Assembly (NCBI GenBank): GCA_900465675.1
Contig: UBJR01000007.1
Span: forward strand, 372,001-436,000
DNA: 64,000 bases
DNA from: Hyphomicrobiales bacterium
Lineage (GTDB): Bacteria; Pseudomonadota; Alphaproteobacteria; Rhizobiales; Rhizobiaceae
Reading direction: 5' to 3'
The position numbers were made by a program, and so were the translations under genes. A model generated the notes under the pieces. The model had not been told where the DNA came from, did no database searches, and saw only the letters and a list, made by a program, of their open reading frames with translations. Of the stretch, positions 25,801 through 34,527 are shown one piece after another. Position 1 is the stretch's first letter. Every line of letters begins with the position of its first letter.

Positions 25801-27120
25801 GTGATTGTCGAAAAAGACCTGATTTCAAAAATTACCTGGCGCTTGATGCCGTTTCTCGGATTGCTTTACCTGATCTCCTACATTGATCGCCAGAATGTGA
25901 GCTTCGCCAAACTCGAAATGGTCGATGCGCTGGGAATGAGCGAATACGCATATGGTCTCGGTGCGTCGCTGTTCTTCATCGGCTATTTCATCTTCGAGGT
26001 GCCGAGTAACCTTCTCCTCGATCGGTTCGGGGCAAGTAAGTGGTTTGCCAGAATTCTGGTTTCGTGGGGCCTTGTCACCGTTGCGTTGGCCTACACGCAG
26101 AACCCCACCATGTTCTATATACTGCGTTTTCTCCTTGGCGCATGTGAGGCCGGGTTCTTTCCTGGTGTGCTGTACCTTCTGACCCTATGGTTCCCCGCGT
26201 CGTACCGCGGCAGGATGGTCGGGCTCTTTATGATTTTCTCCGCCGTGGCCAATGCAGTGGGTGCACCGCTGGGCGGCGTGTTACTCGATCTAGACGGCAT
26301 CTACGGTTACGCTGGCTGGCAGTGGGTGTTCCTGGCGACCGGTATTCCAGCCGTCCTTGCCGGTTTTGTGACCCTGTTCTATCTGTCTGACCGTCCTGAG
26401 CATGCGAAATTCCTCAGTCTGGAGGAAAAGGACTGGCTGAAAAGGCGACTGGCTTCGGAAAATTCCGGGATGGAAGCGAACGCGGGCGATGGCTTAAAAG
26501 CTCTCATCAATCCACGCGTACTGTTGATGTCGGCTTGTTACGTCGGATTTCCGCTTGCCGCTTACGGGCTGAGCTATTGGCTGCCGACGATCGTCAAGGG
26601 CTTCGGGGTCAGCAACACAGTCAATGGCTTCCTCAACATCCTCCCCTGGGTACTCGTCGCAATAGCTCTTTACGTGGTGCCCACCCGGGCAGACAAAGCG
26701 CCTGCCAAAACCCCATATATCGTGTTTCCCGCGGTAGTCGGAGCTATCTGTTTAGTCCTGTCCGCCATCGTCCCAAACCACGTTTTGCAATTCGTCTTCC
26801 TAAGTATTGCCGCCGCCGGGATTTTCGCTGGCCAGCCTGTCTTCTGGAGCCTTCCTTCCCACTTTCTGAGAGGGGCTGGCGCAGCAGCAGGGCTCGCGGC
26901 CATCAACTCCGTCGGCAACCTCGGTGGTTTCGTTGCGCAGAACGTTGTGCCTTGGATCAAAGACACCACGGGCAGCACTATCGCTCCAATGTTCTTCCTT
27001 GCGGCGTGTTTAGCGATTGCAGCCGTTCTAGTTCTTGTCGTGGGACGGATGATCCCGCGGGGTGACCGTGTGGGTGGAACTGACGGCACGGTGGCGAGTG
27101 CAAAACAGACGTTGGGCTAA
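25801..27120 (+). CDS. MFS transporter, anion:cation symporter (ACS) family
   Basis: A 439-residue permease with 12 membrane segments. YLISYIDRQNVSFAKLEM at the first helix, LFFIGYFIFEVPSNLLLDRFGA and RFLLGACEAGFFPGVLYLLTLWFP are typical of the ACS family, which imports organic anions such as tartrate, galactonate, phthalate or glucarate. The exact substrate is unknown. It starts with GTG 25801, with a GAGGAGAG site about nine bases upstream. There is no catabolic gene or regulator beside it, so it may be an orphan left by rearrangement. A hairpin follows the stop. Confidence 0.92.
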   Translation: MIVEKDLISKITWRLMPFLGLLYLISYIDRQNVSFAKLEMVDALGMSEYAYGLGASLFFIGYFIFEVPSNLLLDRFGASKWFARILVSWGLVTVALAYTQNPTMFYILRFLLGACEAGFFPGVLYLLTLWFPASYRGRMVGLFMIFSAVANAVGAPLGGVLLDLDGIYGYAGWQWVFLATGIPAVLAGFVTLFYLSDRPEHAKFLSLEEKDWLKRRLASENSGMEANAGDGLKALINPRVLLMSACYVGFPLAAYGLSYWLPTIVKGFGVSNTVNGFLNILPWVLVAIALYVVPTRADKAPAKTPYIVFPAVVGAICLVLSAIVPNHVLQFVFLSIAAAGIFAGQPVFWSLPSHFLRGAGAAAGLAAINSVGNLGGFVAQNVVPWIKDTTGSTIAPMFFLAACLAIAAVLVLVVGRMIPRGDRVGGTDGTVASAKQTLG

Positions 27121-28282
27121 CGGAAAAGGGCGGCAGGCTTGTATAGGCTGCCGCTTCCACCGAGCGGGCCGAATATCGGTTCTACGTTTCGCTGCGCTCC
27201 AGTCGTCATTGGATGGAGATGCCGAGATGTATGAAATCAGGCGCTGTGCTTGCTTTTGCGTCGCGGCTTCTTGGTCATTGCCGCTGCGGTCAAGGGGATC
27301 AAGTATCGGACAACATGTCGTCCGTTTCTTTGGCGAGGTACACTCGTAATGTTCTCTAGTATCGAGCGCGTATGCTAGACAGTCGGCATTCGCGAAGATT
27401 GATCGTTCAACCCGATTGTTCATATGAGCTGGGCAGTAGCGCCGCGTTACCGTGGCCGAAGTCACCGTCCGCTATGTCGATGAAGACAAATCACACTTTA
27501 AGGGCCGCTCATCGAGGGCGCGGGTGACGGACAATGGTCTCAGCTGGACCGTTGTTATGCGGCGCGAGACACAAGTGAGTCTTCGATTTCAGCGGATTGT
27601 TCGCAATGAGGCTGTCCCGAACTACTCGACGGATATTCGGGGCACCAAAATCAACACGAGATCGTGTTGCGGAAAAGGCACAGCGATTCCCGGACATCGG
27701 TCAACTTCTGGAAAATCAAGCCCCAATTCTCAGGCCGGGCGTCCGGCGCGGTTGCATGCTCTTTTACACCAGACACACATCCTTTCAGATAACGCGAAGC
27801 AAACCGGAAGTGTCCAGCTCCCCAATTTCAATCCATCCTGTGGCGCAGTTCCACGGAAAGTTCCGCCTCCAGAATGTCAATTCCGGTCGGGATAATTCAA
27901 GGTTCCGCTCTTCACCCCGCGTTGCTTCAAATCTAGGCGCAAGCGGAAAATAATTCGGCGACCAGTTGGAAATGCGGCGTCCTTGATTTGCGTTGGATCG
28001 GCTCCGCTCAAGACTCCAGTCAGAGGCGGAGTCTTGCGAGCGGTCAAAACGACGAGAATTTCGGCGTACACGCGTACGGCAATTAGTTTTCCATCCTGTA
28101 ATTAACTCCGATAGAGGCGTCTCCAATTCCCGTGAGGGATAAAGTCGCCAGACGCTCGCCGGACCTGTGAGAATGTAAGGATTCAATAACGTCCCTAGCC
28201 GTTGTATCCAAGTTGGCGGTCAGGTGAGAAACGTGGCGCTGTTGGTCTGGGATGCGATGCCGGAGGGTAACGGAGAATCGTG
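27121..28282. other. Long region without a supported gene
   Basis: About 1.16 kb. Apart from the hairpin after the MFS gene, only weak frames are present. One starts at GTG 27452 (MAEVTVRYVDEDK-like beginning) without a ribosome site and decays into low-complexity sequence. It is probably eroded DNA. A short GTG frame ending VWDAMPEGNGES stops at 28283 (TGATG overlap) just before the first small ORF. Confidence 0.4.
27130..27154 (+). terminator. Hairpin after the MFS gene
   Basis: GCGGCAG (27130-27136) and CTGCCGC (27148-27154) pair across an 11-base loop ten bases after the transporter stop. There is no strong T run. A likely terminator or mRNA-stabilising hairpin. Confidence 0.5.
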
Positions 28283-28447
28283 ATGGGGATCAAAATCAGC
28301 GTTTGTAAAGAGCAATTTCGGGACTGGAACCTCCCGGAAGTAATTCAACACACACTCGAACCAGGGCGCTTGAAAGTTTTCGCGGCTGGAGCTTATTTTC
28401 GTGTGCCGAGCGTAGATGAGCGATCCGCCCCTTACGCGTTAGGCTAA
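28283..28447 (+). CDS. Small hypothetical protein (54 aa)
   Basis: A 54-residue frame from ATG 28283 with GGAG about eight bases upstream. The start codon overlaps the stop of a short upstream frame as TGATG, suggesting coupled translation. It reads MGIKISVCKEQFRDWNLPEV and continues with LEPGRLKVFAAGAYF. No motif is recognised. It is the first of several tiny ORFs in 28.2-29.0 kb and is followed nine bases later by a strong hairpin. Confidence 0.45.
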   Translation: MGIKISVCKEQFRDWNLPEVIQHTLEPGRLKVFAAGAYFRVPSVDERSAPYALG

Positions 28448-28455
28448 AACGAATG

Positions 28456-28479
28456 CGGGCTGCATTGGCGTGCAGCCCG
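28456..28479 (+). terminator. Strong hairpin after the first small ORF
   Basis: CGGGCTGCA (28456-28464) pairs perfectly with TGCAGCCCG (28471-28479) across the six-base loop TTGGCG, nine bases after a stop codon. No T run follows, so it may be a processing or attenuation hairpin rather than a simple terminator. Confidence 0.5.
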
Positions 28480-28547
28480 ATCCGATAGGTCGGCAAGGCT
28501 GTGACACCAGCTCTGCCGATGTGGCCTAGAAATGGAGAAGACCATCA

Positions 28548-28718
28548 ATGTCTATCTATGCCGAGTATCTGTCTATCTCGAACATCTCTCGAAAACAACT
28601 GGCGAGCAGGCTTGCACTACGCTTCAGGCCAGAAAAACCAGTGGATCGGCTGAAAGGCCACACATTAGAGGTGCCTGCGGGCCTCTTTCATGCCTCGACT
28701 TACGGCTGCGGCAACTAA
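28548..28718 (+). CDS. Small hypothetical protein (56 aa)
   Basis: ATG 28548 is preceded by GGAGAAG at seven bases. The protein begins MSIYAEYLSISNISRKQLAS, then RLALRFRPEKPVDRLKG, and is basic. A GAGG..CCTCTTT hairpin-like sequence lies inside its 3' half (28667-28688). Family not recognised. The small basic form is typical of phage or plasmid early genes. Confidence 0.45.
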   Translation: MSIYAEYLSISNISRKQLASRLALRFRPEKPVDRLKGHTLEVPAGLFHASTYGCGN

Positions 28719-28766
28719 GTCATCAGCACGACACCGCCGGTAGCCCGTCAGGGCGTTTACGAAACC

Positions 28767-28859
28767 ATGCGCAATACGCATCGCTGCACAACAGCGAAAG
28801 CATGCGATCGCGTCTGCGCGCCGCTCCTTGAGGGCGCGGAGAAGGAGATGTTCGAATGA
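28767..28859 (+). CDS. Tiny Cys-containing ORF coupled to the next gene
   Basis: A 30-residue frame (MRNTHRCTTAKACDRVCAPL...) whose TGA overlaps the next ATG as ATGA at 28856-28859. Its own ribosome site is weak. It may act as a leader for translation of the next ORF instead of making a stable protein. Confidence 0.3.
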   Translation: MRNTHRCTTAKACDRVCAPLLEGAEKEMFE

Positions 28860-29011
28860 AGCCTATCAACACCCCACCTGCCAAGGATATTCCGGTTCTT
28901 GTACGTGAGTTTGACCATGAGCCATTTTATGATGCGCATGAGGCATTGATGGACGCATGCCGCTCTATCTTTCTGCGGCGCATGGACCGCATTGGTCAAG
29001 ACAGCGAGTAG
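28856..29011 (+). CDS. Small hypothetical protein (51 aa)
   Basis: ATG 28856 has AAGGAG eight bases upstream. The 51-residue product is acidic in its centre (IPVLVREFDHEPFYDAHEAL) with a basic tail (FLRRMDRIGQ). No motif is recognised. The good ribosome site and ATGA overlap with the previous frame support real translation. Confidence 0.5.
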   Translation: MKPINTPPAKDIPVLVREFDHEPFYDAHEALMDACRSIFLRRMDRIGQDSE

Positions 29012-29161
29012 CCTGCCGCGACGGTTGTTTAGTTTCAAAGCAGAGAGGCATCCCATTGCCGCTTCTATGTTCGGCTTCCGCACGGCGTAAGTAAAAGTAG
29101 GGCGGAGTCGCGTCCTGCGTGAGTGAAAGAGCCGACACCGGGACCTCTTGCGCAAAATCCT

Positions 29162-29189
29162 CCGAGCCAGCTTTCACTTGCTGGCTCGG
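29162..29189. terminator. Perfect 10-bp hairpin in a 400-base gap
   Basis: CCGAGCCAGC (29162-29171), loop TTTCACTT, then GCTGGCTCGG (29180-29189). It lies in the gap 29012-29424, between the small-ORF run and the converging winged-helix gene. It probably ends transcription from one or both sides, though T runs are short. Nothing else is seen in the gap. Confidence 0.55.
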
Positions 29190-29424
29190 TGTAATCATCC
29201 GCCTTGGCATTCACGAGCGCGCTTAGCCTGGAGGAGAAGCCTTGGTCTATCGCATCATAAACAAAAGTTGAGGAAGCGACGTCATCGTGCGCGACTTATG
29301 GAAGGAATTATTTGTGGCAGCAGAAATGATCCATGCGACCGTGGCGTCCAGGATGCATCGTCCTTCACGTGAACTGGCCGGAACTATAAAGAACGGCCCG
29401 GATGTGGGGCGCTACTTCGCCCAG

Positions 29425-30096
29425 CTATTTCTTTCGGTTTGGTGCGCGATAGCGTTTAGAAGGGACGAGATGTTCCGGAACCGGCTCGCCCGCAAGCCAA
29501 TAACCTTTGCCTTTGTACTCGAACTCATCGGCCTCCCAAAGTATCTTTCCAACTCTCTGGGCAGGGTTGCGGCCGGGAACGGTGACACCGTCCTCATTCA
29601 GTTGTGCAAGTATTTCGGTTCGTCCCAAGGGGCGTCCGGCTGCCTTGAGGATGACCTTCACATGCGCCCGCACTCGAGAGGATAGGTTCTTCGCGTCGCT
29701 GCCGTGAGGCGTTGAGACATTCGGTCTGGACTTGATTGACACTTCGGTCGTTTCGATCTGCTTTAGTAAGTCGCGGAGAGCCTTGGCCTCGACGTCAGCC
29801 TGCTGCGCCATACCCGACAGAAAGTCTGCTCGGGTGCGTAACGAGGCGGCCTGACTGCGCAGGTCCGCAGTAAGTTCTTCGGAAGTCGCGATTTTGCGTT
29901 TCAATTCGCCAGCCCAGACCGTGAGGTCAAGGTGATCGGACGCGGAAGTGGAATCTTTCTGTTGAAAGAAAGGATTCCCAGTTTTCTCCGCGCCGGGAAT
30001 GATATTTTGTTTTGATCGTGGCAAGTTGGAATCTTTTGTTCGTGGATGCTTTTGGTCTGGGAGGTCAAGTCTATCTTTTCGCGTCTTTTTTGTCAT
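29425..30096 (-). CDS. Coiled-coil protein with C-terminal winged-helix (HARE-HTH-like) domain
   Basis: A 223-residue protein in three parts. The N-terminus (1-50) is very basic and polar, probably disordered. Residues about 55-120 form a long helix likely to coil (ELKRKIATSEELTADLRSQAA, QADVEAKALRDLLKQIE). Residues about 138-205 form a winged helix (VKVILKAAGRPLGRTEILAQ, NPAQRVGKILWEADEF, YKGKGYWLAG) like HARE-HTH domains, which bind DNA in restriction and chromatin proteins. It is divergent from the TnsA-like nuclease gene with only 70 bases between starts, so they probably share a control region. No strong ribosome site is visible at ATG 30096. Confidence 0.7.
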   Translation of the reverse strand: MTKKTRKDRLDLPDQKHPRTKDSNLPRSKQNIIPGAEKTGNPFFQQKDSTSASDHLDLTVWAGELKRKIATSEELTADLRSQAASLRTRADFLSGMAQQADVEAKALRDLLKQIETTEVSIKSRPNVSTPHGSDAKNLSSRVRAHVKVILKAAGRPLGRTEILAQLNEDGVTVPGRNPAQRVGKILWEADEFEYKGKGYWLAGEPVPEHLVPSKRYRAPNRKK

Positions 30097-30166
30097 GCGG
30101 GTTGAAGATGCAACGGGTGTTTTGCTCTCGAACTTGCGATCAACGGAGCTTCACAAGGGGAACTCA

Positions 30167-30886
30167 ATGTCAGAAACCACGGACCCGTACATTGTCGATA
30201 ACTTCGGTTTCGGGCGAGCCGAGGGAGATGCTCCGGTCCGATGGGTCGCCAATGGGCGACGAACCCATCCGGTCGGTTTAATCCCATTAAACAAGCTAAG
30301 GTTCCACGGGGTGCCTTGGGAGTCCCGCGACGTTGAGCGGAACGCGCTGAGGATGCTTTCGGCGTGTTCTCGCGTGGTGAGGATAAACTCACAACCACAC
30401 AGCCTCTTCTTTGCATTCCGCGGTATAAACTGGCAATTCAGGTATACACCAGACATCCTAGCCCATGTACATCCAAGCTTTCTCGATGAGCTGCTCGAGG
30501 GCAGGCCGTTGTACGAGGCGGTGGCCGAGCCGTTCAAAAGTGAAATCGCTTTTGAGGATGCACGACCTGTTCTTTTCGAAATGAAGGCAAACTCGGACAA
30601 GAGCCTGGATGATCCTTCGGATCAGACGAAGTTGAATGCAGTCAAAGCCATCTACGATCACATTGACCAGCCGTTCTTGATACTCAAAGAGCGGCCGCAT
30701 ATCGATGCGGATTTTTTGAGTGTCATAACTCATCTGGAGGCAGCGGCTAGAGCTCACGTTGGCGACCTTGAACGATCCCGGTGTCTGTTTGCCTACGGAC
30801 GCGAGAGATGCATGACCTACCGCACGCTCAGCGACGGACCTGCATTGACTGCATTGGTGGGATATATCCAGACCTTATATTGTTAG
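30167..30886 (+). CDS. TnsA-like PD-(D/E)xK endonuclease-family protein
   Basis: A 239-residue protein. The centre fits the TnsA endonuclease pattern: Glu57 in ESRDVERNALRML, then QPHSLFFAF, the Pro-Asp pair 95-96 in FRYTPDILAH, and Glu138-x-Lys140 in PVLFEMKANS. This is the E...PD...ExK layout of restriction-enzyme-fold nucleases used by Tn7-like transposons to cut donor DNA. No transposase, AAA regulator or TniQ gene is nearby, so it is a stand-alone copy. ATG 30167 has AGGGGA six bases upstream. It is divergent from a winged-helix/coiled-coil gene. The fold is inferred from motifs; function could be transposition remnant, defence or repair. Confidence 0.7.
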   Translation: MSETTDPYIVDNFGFGRAEGDAPVRWVANGRRTHPVGLIPLNKLRFHGVPWESRDVERNALRMLSACSRVVRINSQPHSLFFAFRGINWQFRYTPDILAHVHPSFLDELLEGRPLYEAVAEPFKSEIAFEDARPVLFEMKANSDKSLDDPSDQTKLNAVKAIYDHIDQPFLILKERPHIDADFLSVITHLEAAARAHVGDLERSRCLFAYGRERCMTYRTLSDGPALTALVGYIQTLYC

Positions 30887-30927
30887 GCTCTTGTCTCATA
30901 TTAACCGGCCTCCGGATCTCGTCGAGA

Positions 30928-31551
30928 TCACTCATGCGTGGACCCTGACTGGACCTCCCGGACGACGCTGCCGAATGCTTCCTGAAGGAGTTCGGCCATT
31001 GGCCGCGCGCCTTTCTCCTGGTTGAAGATATCTCCAGCAATGCGCATCGCTCCGACGGAAACCATAGCGACGACACGCAACGCCGTTGATCGCTCAGGCT
31101 CGGGCCACCGCTCTCTGAGCGCGTCGTATATCTCAAGTTCTTGCTGCACGTATGATATCTGCTTGCGCGCTTGAACGCTTGGACTGGTCCTCATCAACCT
31201 ATCCATCTCGATCATGTCGTCCGTCGGGATCGCATTACACACGCTCACCACAGCATCTCGTACCGCGTCAATCGGCGTCGAGGTCGCGGGAGCCTTTCGT
31301 ACCGCATCCGCCAACATCTCGCCGATCCCACTTTGAAGAGACAGCAGAATCTCGTCCTTCGACGTGAAGTAGTAGAAGAAAGTTCTGCGCGAAATCCCTG
31401 CGGCCGCGGCAATTTCGTCAAGCGTTGTGTGGTCGATTCCTTTCTGAACGAAAAGAGCGATGCCTTTCTCGGTTATGCGCTTTTTTGTCTCGCGCTTCTT
31501 TCGTTCCCGTAGGCCATCGCCTGCTTGAACGTCACGCTCGGTTTTCTTCAC
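30928..31551 (-). CDS. TetR-family transcriptional regulator
   Basis: A 207-residue repressor-type protein. The N-terminal TetR helix-turn-helix is clear: RITEKGIALFVQKGIDHTTL, EIAAAAGISRRTFFYYFTSK, DEILLSL. The C-terminal part is a helical ligand domain of unknown specificity. I choose GTG 31551, with GAGG five bases upstream; an in-frame start at 31653 would overlap the divergent SDR gene. The 76-base space between them is probably the operator, so this protein likely represses the SDR gene at 31628 and itself. Confidence 0.9.
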   Translation of the reverse strand: MKKTERDVQAGDGLRERKKRETKKRITEKGIALFVQKGIDHTTLDEIAAAAGISRRTFFYYFTSKDEILLSLQSGIGEMLADAVRKAPATSTPIDAVRDAVVSVCNAIPTDDMIEMDRLMRTSPSVQARKQISYVQQELEIYDALRERWPEPERSTALRVVAMVSVGAMRIAGDIFNQEKGARPMAELLQEAFGSVVREVQSGSTHE

Positions 31552-31627
31552 CACAGCCTCTTGTATAATTACACTCAGTGCGATATTAATTTTACACCAA
31601 GTGCGAGAATGATGGAAGAGGGGTGAA

Positions 31628-32533
31628 ATGACCAAGTGGCACGAGACCGACATACCAGATCAGCGCGGGCGATCCGCCGTGGTGACAGGAACGGGTGGAC
31701 TAGGGCTTGAAACCGCTCTATCGCTCGCCCGCGCAGGGTGCGATGTGACCATAGCCGGCCGCAATCCTGAAAAAGGTGCCGACGCTGTATCGCGCGTTAA
31801 ATACGCCGCTCCCAAAGCCATTGTGCGGTTTGACACACTCGATCTTGCAGATCTCTCCTCAATCGTGTCGTTCGCCCAGCGGATGGAAAACGAGAGGGAG
31901 AGCGTGGATTTGCTGGTGAACAATGCCGGCATCATGGTGCCGCCGAAGCGGCAGGAAACGCGGGATGGCTTCGAGTTGCAATTCGGAACGAACTACCTCG
32001 GCCACTTCGCATTGACGGCTCATCTGATGCCACTGCTATCAAGGGGGACGGACGCCCGTGTCGTCACCGTGTCCAGCGTGGCAGCTCGTGCAGGAAAGAT
32101 CAACTTTGACGACATCAATTCTGAGAGGCACTATCGTCCGATGGAGGCCTACAGCCAGTCGAAACTTGCATGTTTGATGTTTGCGCTCGAGCTCCAGGCT
32201 CGAAGCCGAGCTGCAGGGTGGCGCGTCTCAAGCATCGCGGCACATCCCGGGATCTCTCGGACCGATCTGCTGCACAATGCACCCGGACGAAATAGCTTGC
32301 AGGGACTGGCGCGAACCTATCTCTGGTTTCTCTTCCAGCCCGTCGCGCAAGGCGCTTTACCGCAGCTGTTCGCTGCCACCTCGAAGGAGGCCAAATCAGG
32401 CGGCTACTATGGGCCCGATCGCCTTGGCGAAACACGCGGACATCCGCAACCGGCAAGCATCCCGCAACAGGCTCTCGACAAAGCCGCCAGTCAGCAGCTT
32501 TGGGAGATCTCCCAACGTATGACTGGCCTTTAA
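31628..32533 (+). CDS. Short-chain dehydrogenase/reductase
   Basis: A 301-residue NAD(P)-dependent SDR. The Rossmann motif is VVTGTGGLGLETALSLA, followed by DLADLSSIVSF, LLVNNAGIM, the catalytic Ser in VVTVSSVAARAG and the YxxxK pair in AYSQSKLACLMFALEL. Its length and AHPGISRTDLL resemble the retinol-dehydrogenase-like group that acts on lipophilic carbonyls. The substrate is unknown. The divergent TetR gene probably controls it. Cytoplasmic. Confidence 0.92.
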   Translation: MTKWHETDIPDQRGRSAVVTGTGGLGLETALSLARAGCDVTIAGRNPEKGADAVSRVKYAAPKAIVRFDTLDLADLSSIVSFAQRMENERESVDLLVNNAGIMVPPKRQETRDGFELQFGTNYLGHFALTAHLMPLLSRGTDARVVTVSSVAARAGKINFDDINSERHYRPMEAYSQSKLACLMFALELQARSRAAGWRVSSIAAHPGISRTDLLHNAPGRNSLQGLARTYLWFLFQPVAQGALPQLFAATSKEAKSGGYYGPDRLGETRGHPQPASIPQQALDKAASQQLWEISQRMTGL

Positions 32534-32803
32534 AATATCCTCATCTGGAGCTGACGAAAGCGCCTCCGGCCCTTGAACGCCCGCACACACGTCTGTTTGG
32601 GCTGGCAGATGACAACTTAGCTTCGAACTCCACGGTCGCGGGTTACGCTAGCGTTGCCGGCTGCGCTACTCCACGGCGTTATCTGCTGTCTTGCCGCGTT
32701 AGAAACAGCCTGATCGACGATTCATGCCCCTTTAAACTCACCACAGTCGAAACCCCGAAGGAGATCGAGCGTCGACAAGCGGCCGGGATCCCGCTCAACA
32801 TGA

Positions 32804-33178
32804 GATTACGAGGAGCTTCAAGGGTTCCTCGACCCATTCTACCGCAGCTACAAATGCTCGGACGGCCGCAGTCACACGATCTCCGGTAAGATGTTCCATG
32901 TGGCTGTTACCGGTGGCGACACTTTGATCGAGGGGCGATTTAAAATAGAAGGTTCAAAAGAACCGAAATGGATCGATTGGATCGACAGCATTGGTGAAGA
33001 TGCTGGGAAAGTAATCCCCGCCATCTACACGCTTTCACAGGACATCTTCGAGTCTGCCGCGGCCGATCCAGATATGAAACGTCAGGTAGATTTTTGCGGT
33101 GGTAAAGGAATAACGATCAGAGGAATGTCAGAATCTGCGGATAGTGAGCCTGCCAGCTGGGCTCTGTTCAGATCCTAG
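32804..33178 (+). pseudogene. TIGR03067-domain protein remnant, fused downstream of a CoA-transferase-like fragment
   Basis: The frame is open from just after TGA 32803. Residues from about 32891 (ATG) read GGDTLIEGRFKIEGSKEPKW, IPAIYTLSQDIFESAAADP and DFCGGKGITIRGM, which fit the C-terminal part of TIGR03067 proteins (GxFxIDxSKxPKxID, IYxLxGDxF). The usual N-terminal half is absent. The preceding in-frame codons read DYEELQGFLDPFYRSYKCSD, resembling a piece of CaiB/BaiF CoA-transferases; this is tentative. A related fragment recurs at 51154. It may be expressed as a 95-residue protein, but it looks like a recombination product. Confidence 0.5.
33088..33161 (+). repeat. TIGR03067 fragment repeat, copy 1
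   Basis: A stretch of about 74 bases that recurs at 51154-51228. The first 28 bases are identical (starting AGATTTTTGCGGTGG), and the remainder is about 80 percent similar with a one-base shift. Here it is still in frame. Confidence 0.7.
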
Positions 33179-33205
33179 TCGTCAGCGAAGCATTTTCAAC
33201 GCGTG

Positions 33206-33840
33206 CTACCAAACGATTGAGCTTCCGTCATAGGCAAAGAAGCCGCCGGTATTCGCAGGCTGGAGCGCGTCAAGCGCCTGAAGGGCCGATCGCGCGGCCT
33301 CGTCTGGCTTCGACCTTTCGTAGCCTGAGGAAAATGGATCCGACAGGGAGGTCGCAACACTGCCCGGATGCACTGCGACCAGCAGCGATGCAGGATTTGC
33401 CCTGGACACGTCGATCGCGGCCGTGTGGACCATCTGGTTCAGCGCAGCCTTGGAATAACGATAAGAAAATCCACCCGCCGAGCTTATTGTCGCCAATCGA
33501 CCCCACGCGAGCCGACAGGAAAGCGAGGATCACCCCGCTTCTTCTTGGCAAGCAACGGAACAAAGTACTTCAATACTAATGCCGGTCCGATGGCATTGAC
33601 GGCAAATTGGTTCATCATTGAGATCTGGTGGATCGATTTCTCCGGCCCAACACCATCTATCGTGAGAGCACCTGTCGCGCACACAATCAAATCGAACGAC
33701 GTTGATTGAAATCGATCGGCTGCGAGATGGACGGATTCCTCGTCATGGCCGACGCCGCCACTGGCACCGATCACCAAGGCCGAGTATCCGGGGGCCAACG
33801 ATGTCAGCAGCTTACCCGCCATTGAACGAACTCCCTTCAC
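33206..33840 (-). pseudogene. SDR-family oxidoreductase, frameshifted and internally deleted
   Basis: Three successive minus-strand frames carry one SDR. Frame one: YSALVIGASGGVG, then a jump to VHLAADRFQSTSFDLIVCAT and FAVNAIGPALVLKYFVPLL. Frame two: GVILAFLSARVGSIGDNKLG. Frame three: GGFSYRYSKAALNQMVHTAA, LLVAVHPGSVATSL, NTGGFFAYDG. The order matches C-signal-like SDRs. Shifts lie near 33530 and 33475, and about 25-30 residues are missing after GGVG. It follows folE by 22 bases, so it was the second gene of a folE-SDR operon and is now inactive. Confidence 0.75.
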
Positions 33841-33862
33841 ATAGGATGGTTAGCTCGAACAA

Positions 33863-34471
33863 TCAGCCGCGCACCATCATCATAAAGCGCGACTGATCCT
33901 GCGCACAGCTGTCGAAACGGCCAAGGAATGTCGTCGTTATGGTTTTTGCACCCTGCTTTTGGATGCCGCGCATCGCCATGCACATATGTTCTGCTTCAAT
34001 CATGACGGCCAAGCCTTTCGGTCGCAGGCTCTCATCGAAAGCTTTTGCAATCTGCGACGTCATCGTTTCCTGTGTCTGCAGCCGACGGGCATAAAGGTCC
34101 ACGAGTCGCGCCATTTTTGAAAGTCCAAGAACGGCGCCATCCGGGAAATAGGCGATATGGGCAACACCGTGGAACGGCACCATGTGATGCTCACAATGCG
34201 AATGGAATGCGATATCCTTGACGACGACCATGTCTTTGTAACCGGCGACATCCGAAAACGTCTTCGCCAAAATCTCTTCCGGCGCTGCGTCGTAGCCGGC
34301 AAAGAGCTCACGATACGCTTTGGCGACGCGCTTCGGGGTGTCAAGAAGGCCCTCCCGCGTTGGGTCGTCGCCAGCCCAGCGGATCAAGGTGCGCACGGCG
34401 GCCTCGGCTTCCTCCTGGGTGGGCAGGTCCGCGGCCGCAAAAAATCCGGTGTCGTTTACGATTGCGTCCAT
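33863..34471 (-). CDS. folE: GTP cyclohydrolase I
   Basis: A 202-residue enzyme that converts GTP to 7,8-dihydroneopterin triphosphate, the first step of folate and pterin synthesis. [20 protein letters not shown], the zinc site Cys93-Glu-His-His96 in [19 protein letters not shown], the second zinc cysteine in [20 protein letters not shown] and [12 protein letters not shown] are all diagnostic. Intact and of normal length. It leads an operon whose second gene, an SDR, is now broken. folE copies occur in some ECF-ChrR stress clusters with photolyase and flavoprotein genes, so it may supply a pterin in stress; that link is inference. Confidence 0.96.
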   Translation of the reverse strand: MDAIVNDTGFFAAADLPTQEEAEAAVRTLIRWAGDDPTREGLLDTPKRVAKAYRELFAGYDAAPEEILAKTFSDVAGYKDMVVVKDIAFHSHCEHHMVPFHGVAHIAYFPDGAVLGLSKMARLVDLYARRLQTQETMTSQIAKAFDESLRPKGLAVMIEAEHMCMAMRGIQKQGAKTITTTFLGRFDSCAQDQSRFMMMVRG

Positions 34472-34527
34472 CAGAACCGTCCTTCGCTATGATAACCGCG
34501 CTGTTACGGCGTCGATCATCGGTCGGA

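Noticed and set aside
27452..27895. Plus-strand GTG frame of 147 codons in the gap after the MFS gene
   Set aside because: No ribosome site; the second half is low-complexity and no family is recognised.
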